This document shows positions 61,578-64,000 of a stretch of DNA of 64,000 nt, in pieces. Origin of the DNA: CAVTPU01 sp963736695 (GTDB lineage: Bacteria; Actinomycetota; Actinomycetes; Mycobacteriales; Micromonosporaceae). The notes under the pieces are model-generated. The model worked only from the letters and a program-made list of their open reading frames with translations. It was not told the origin of the DNA and did not search any database. How positions within the stretch are numbered: position 1 is the stretch's first letter; each line of letters starts with the position of its first letter. The DNA lies in contig CAVTPU010000001.1 in assembly GCA_963736695.1 (NCBI GenBank), positions 992,001 through 1,056,000 on the forward strand. The letters are read 5' to 3'. Made by a program: the position numbers and the translations under genes.

Positions 61578-62575
61578 GCAGCCTGCTCTATGACGAGCCC
61601 GGCCCGCGAACCCGCCGGATCACCCTCATCACCAGCCTCGTCGCGACCACACTCATCGCCGCCGGCGGATATCTGTTCGTTTATCAACCGCTCGCCGCGC
61701 ATGGGCAGTTCACCGAGAAAAAGTGGTGGCCGATCCTCGACCCCACCGACCCCACTTTTGCGCTGCTGTGGAACCGGCTCGGCATCGGCATCCGCAACAC
61801 CCTGCTCGCCGCAGTCTTCGCGATCCTCGCGTCGCTGTTCGTCGGCATGTGGCTCGCGGTGACCCGGACCTGGCTCGCGGCAATCCGCGAGCGGCGCTAT
61901 GCCGGCTATCCCACAGCGGTGGCGCTGACGTTGCGGGGCCTGACCTGGCTCCTCAACGTCGTCACGCGAGTCAGCGTCGAGGTCTTCCGCGGGCTGCCGG
62001 TCGTTATCACGATCTTCTTCGTCGCCCGAGGCCTGCCAGCATTCGGCTTTGATCTCAGCCAGTCACCACTGCCAATCGTGGGAGACGCCGACTGGCCGGT
62101 GCTCGGAAACCCCGGGCTGTGGTATCTCGTGATCGGCCTGACGATCTACAACGGGGTCGTGATCGGCGAGATCCTACGATCGGGCATGGCCGGCCTGCCC
62201 AGTGGCCAGCGTGAAGCGGCGGCGGCCATCGGACTCTCGCCCGCCCAGGCCACCTGGCGAATTCTACTCCCGCAGGCCTTTCGAATCATGTTGCCGGCGC
62301 TCATCAGTCAGCTTGTCGTGGTGCTCAAGGACACATCGCTCGGCTTCATCATCTCCTTCGAAGAGGTGCTGCGGGTGGCGAGCCAGGCGGTGCAGGTGCT
62401 CGACAATCCGATTCCGCTCTATGTCACCGTCGGCGTCGCCTTCATCGTGGTGAACTATTCGCTGTCGCGACTGGCCCGATTCACCCAACACCGACTCTCC
62501 AGAGGGCGTCGCCCCGACGCTGCGCCGACACCCCCCGCCCCAGATCCGTTCAGTCCGACACTGACAACCCGCTGA
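61574..62575 (+). CDS. gluD: Glutamate-type ABC importer permease
   Basis: A 333-residue permease, longer than GluC because of an N-terminal extension and loop (helix about 18-40, then a periplasmic region KKWWPILDPTDPTFALLWNR). The EAA motif is LRSGMAGLPSGQREAAAAIG, SPAQATWRILLPQAFR. Partner of GluC. It overlaps gluC by 4 bp, and its end overlaps the convergent phosphatase gene by 26 bp. The C-terminal tail is proline-rich. Confidence 0.92.
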   Translation: MSSLLYDEPGPRTRRITLITSLVATTLIAAGGYLFVYQPLAAHGQFTEKKWWPILDPTDPTFALLWNRLGIGIRNTLLAAVFAILASLFVGMWLAVTRTWLAAIRERRYAGYPTAVALTLRGLTWLLNVVTRVSVEVFRGLPVVITIFFVARGLPAFGFDLSQSPLPIVGDADWPVLGNPGLWYLVIGLTIYNGVVIGEILRSGMAGLPSGQREAAAAIGLSPAQATWRILLPQAFRIMLPALISQLVVVLKDTSLGFIISFEEVLRVASQAVQVLDNPIPLYVTVGVAFIVVNYSLSRLARFTQHRLSRGRRPDAAPTPPAPDPFSPTLTTR

Positions 62576-63059
62576 GCAGCCCGGCGACGTCCAGCCCGGT
62601 CACGAGATAGTCGACGAACAGTTCGTTGGACAGCGCCCACCTCGACCGACGTCGGCGAATCAGGTCGATCACGTCGTTGACGTCGTGGCCGCCCAGCACC
62701 AGGGCGTGCGCGATGACCAGACCCGACCGGTTATATCCGGCGTGGCAGCGCACAAGCACCCGCTGACCGGCACGCACCCGCGACTGCACCACCTCCCCCA
62801 GCCGACAGACCGCGTCAAGCTGCACGTTGGAGAGCGGGCCATCGGGGATGTCGAGATAGTGTTCCTCGGTCTCGGCCGGCGGGCCATGCCCGTCACGGTG
62901 ATAGAGGCTGACGACGACGTCGAAGCTAGCGTCGGCAACGACCGGCGTCAGCATCCCGTCGACGACAAAGAAGTGACCGCCCATCCAGAGCCCGTCAACG
63001 ATCTCGTTCCACGGGTCGTCGGCGAACGGAGATCCTCCGCCACGGGCCTTGGTCTTCAT
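62550..63059 (-). CDS. Dual-specificity-type protein phosphatase
   Basis: A 169-residue cysteine phosphatase. The signature VRCHAGYNRSGLV contains C-x5-R; the general-acid Asp may be in LDIPDGPLSNVQ. Tyrosine or Ser/Thr phosphoproteins or phosphoinositide-like substrates are possible. Its ATG overlaps the rny stop (ATGA), so it is coupled to rny, an arrangement kept in related actinomycetes. Its end overlaps gluD on the other strand. Confidence 0.85.
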   Translation of the reverse strand: MKTKARGGGSPFADDPWNEIVDGLWMGGHFFVVDGMLTPVVADASFDVVVSLYHRDGHGPPAETEEHYLDIPDGPLSNVQLDAVCRLGEVVQSRVRAGQRVLVRCHAGYNRSGLVIAHALVLGGHDVNDVIDLIRRRRSRWALSNELFVDYLVTGLDVAGLLSGLSVSD

Positions 63060-64000
63060 CGGGCCAGCTCCGACGCCCGCGACTCACGCACCACCGTGAC
63101 CCGAATCTGCCCGGGATAGGTGAGCTCGTCCTCGATCTGTTTCGCCACGTCCTTCGCCAGCACCGCGGCGCCGAGATCGTCCACATCGTCCGGTCGCACC
63201 ATCACCCGGATCTCCCGTCCCGCCTGCATCGCGAAGACCTTCTCCACACCGGGTTTCGTCGACGCGATCTCCTCGATGCGCTCCAGCCGCTTGACATAGA
63301 GTTCGAGGCTCTCGCGCCGGGCGCCGGGCCTCCCGCCCGAGCAAGCGTCACTGGCCTGGGTGAGCAGCGCCTCGATAGTCTGCGGCTGCACCTCGTTGTG
63401 GTGTGCCTCGATCGCGTGCACCACCTCGTCGATCTCGCCGCACCGACGAGCCACGTCGGCGCCGATGAGCGCGTGACTGCCCTCCACCTCGTGGGTCAGC
63501 GCCTTGCCGATGTCGTGCAAGAACGCGCACCGTTTGATCAGCGCCACGTCGATGCCCAACTCGGCGGCCATGACACCCGCGAGGTGAGCGCTCTCCACCA
63601 GATGTTTCAACACATTCTGCCCGTACGACGTGCGGTAGCGCAGCCGCCCGAGAAGGGTGATCAGGTCCGGATGAATGTCGGTGATGCCCACGTCGTGCAG
63701 CGCGTCTTCGGCTGCGCGCAGGCAGAGCCTGTCGACCTCGGTGCGGGCAGTCTCGAAGATCTCTTCGATGCGATGCGGGTGAATGCGACCGTCGAGAACC
63801 AGCTTCTCCAACGTGAGTCGGCCGACCTCACGCCGCACCGGGTCGAAACACGACAACAGCACGGCCTCCGGAGTGTCATCGATGATGAGATTGACGCCGG
63901 TGACCGATTCGAAGGCGCGAATGTTGCGACCCTCTCGGCCGATGATTCGCCCCTTCATCTCGTCCGATGGCAGATGCATCACGCTGACGACGCTCTCCGC
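63056..64000 (-). CDS. rny: Ribonuclease Y, 5' end outside window
   Basis: 315 codons of the C-terminal part of the membrane-anchored endoribonuclease that starts mRNA decay. The visible start AESVVSVMHLPSDEMKGRII is followed by the KH domain (GREGRNIRAFESVTGVNLII) and then the HD domain with CAFLHDIGKALTHE and EAHHNE. The N-terminal membrane helix and coiled coil lie beyond the right edge. The stop overlaps the phosphatase start. Confidence 0.93.
   Translation of the reverse strand, partial: AESVVSVMHLPSDEMKGRIIGREGRNIRAFESVTGVNLIIDDTPEAVLLSCFDPVRREVGRLTLEKLVLDGRIHPHRIEEIFETARTEVDRLCLRAAEDALHDVGITDIHPDLITLLGRLRYRTSYGQNVLKHLVESAHLAGVMAAELGIDVALIKRCAFLHDIGKALTHEVEGSHALIGADVARRCGEIDEVVHAIEAHHNEVQPQTIEALLTQASDACSGGRPGARRESLELYVKRLERIEEIASTKPGVEKVFAMQAGREIRVMVRPDDVDDLGAAVLAKDVAKQIEDELTYPGQIRVTVVRESRASELAR

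Overview
The window is high-GC DNA from an actinomycete. The right half (about 43.5-64 kb) has a core gene order typical of Actinomycetota and most like the Micromonosporales: nrdJ-nrdR / lexA / hflX / dapF-miaA / DUF349 / miaB / gluABCD / rny. Other support comes from GTG starts, the actinobacterial SOS box and actinobacteria-restricted families such as DUF5997. Genus is not resolved. Very long antisense open frames occur over GC-rich genes and are not genes.

Layout. 1-8.1 kb: a sigma factor overlapping a membrane-anchored Asp-box (sialidase-like) protein that runs off the left edge, a DUF4386 membrane protein, a Tat-exported Acg-type nitroreductase, an ankyrin protein and a YCII/ECF42-sigma pair. 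8.2-26.6 kb: an accessory region with single-gene cargo and much decay. It holds two HEAT-repeat proteins, a methyltransferase, a Nudix hydrolase, an XRE/AbiEii toxin-antitoxin-like pair, a STAND-type ATPase, and two beta-stack repeat proteins. It also holds a DUF3592 membrane protein with a truncated second copy, an orphan HflX N-terminal domain, dead XRE and PadR regulators, and scraps of IS110-like and IS1380-like transposases. 26.7-27 kb: two tRNA genes. 27.1-37.6 kb: core genes including dnaG, a sseA-acuC-Pat operon (rhodanese, deacetylase, acetyltransferase) and a DtxR/IdeR regulator. 37.7-43.4 kb: a second patch of decay and single genes (broken lhgO, SUKH protein, split GNAT-DUF2716 gene, phosphoesterase, hypothetical operon). 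43.5-64 kb: the core block.

How genes work together. nrdR-nrdJ form a NrdR-controlled class II ribonucleotide reductase operon, divergent from SOS-regulated lexA. A LigB-like gene, miaA and dapF are translationally coupled, with hflX downstream beyond a convergent gene. gluABCD encodes a polar amino-acid (glutamate-type) ABC importer. Pat and AcuC would acetylate and deacetylate the same lysines. Two membrane beta-propeller-like proteins flank hflX; one carries a roughly 335-residue tyrosine-rich repetitive cytoplasmic tail.

Several genes are split by small insertions (lhgO three times; gluA, DUF349 and GNAT-DUF2716 once each). In gluA the shift makes an apparent GluA-GluB fusion. Whether these are real mutations or base-calling errors cannot be decided from the sequence alone.
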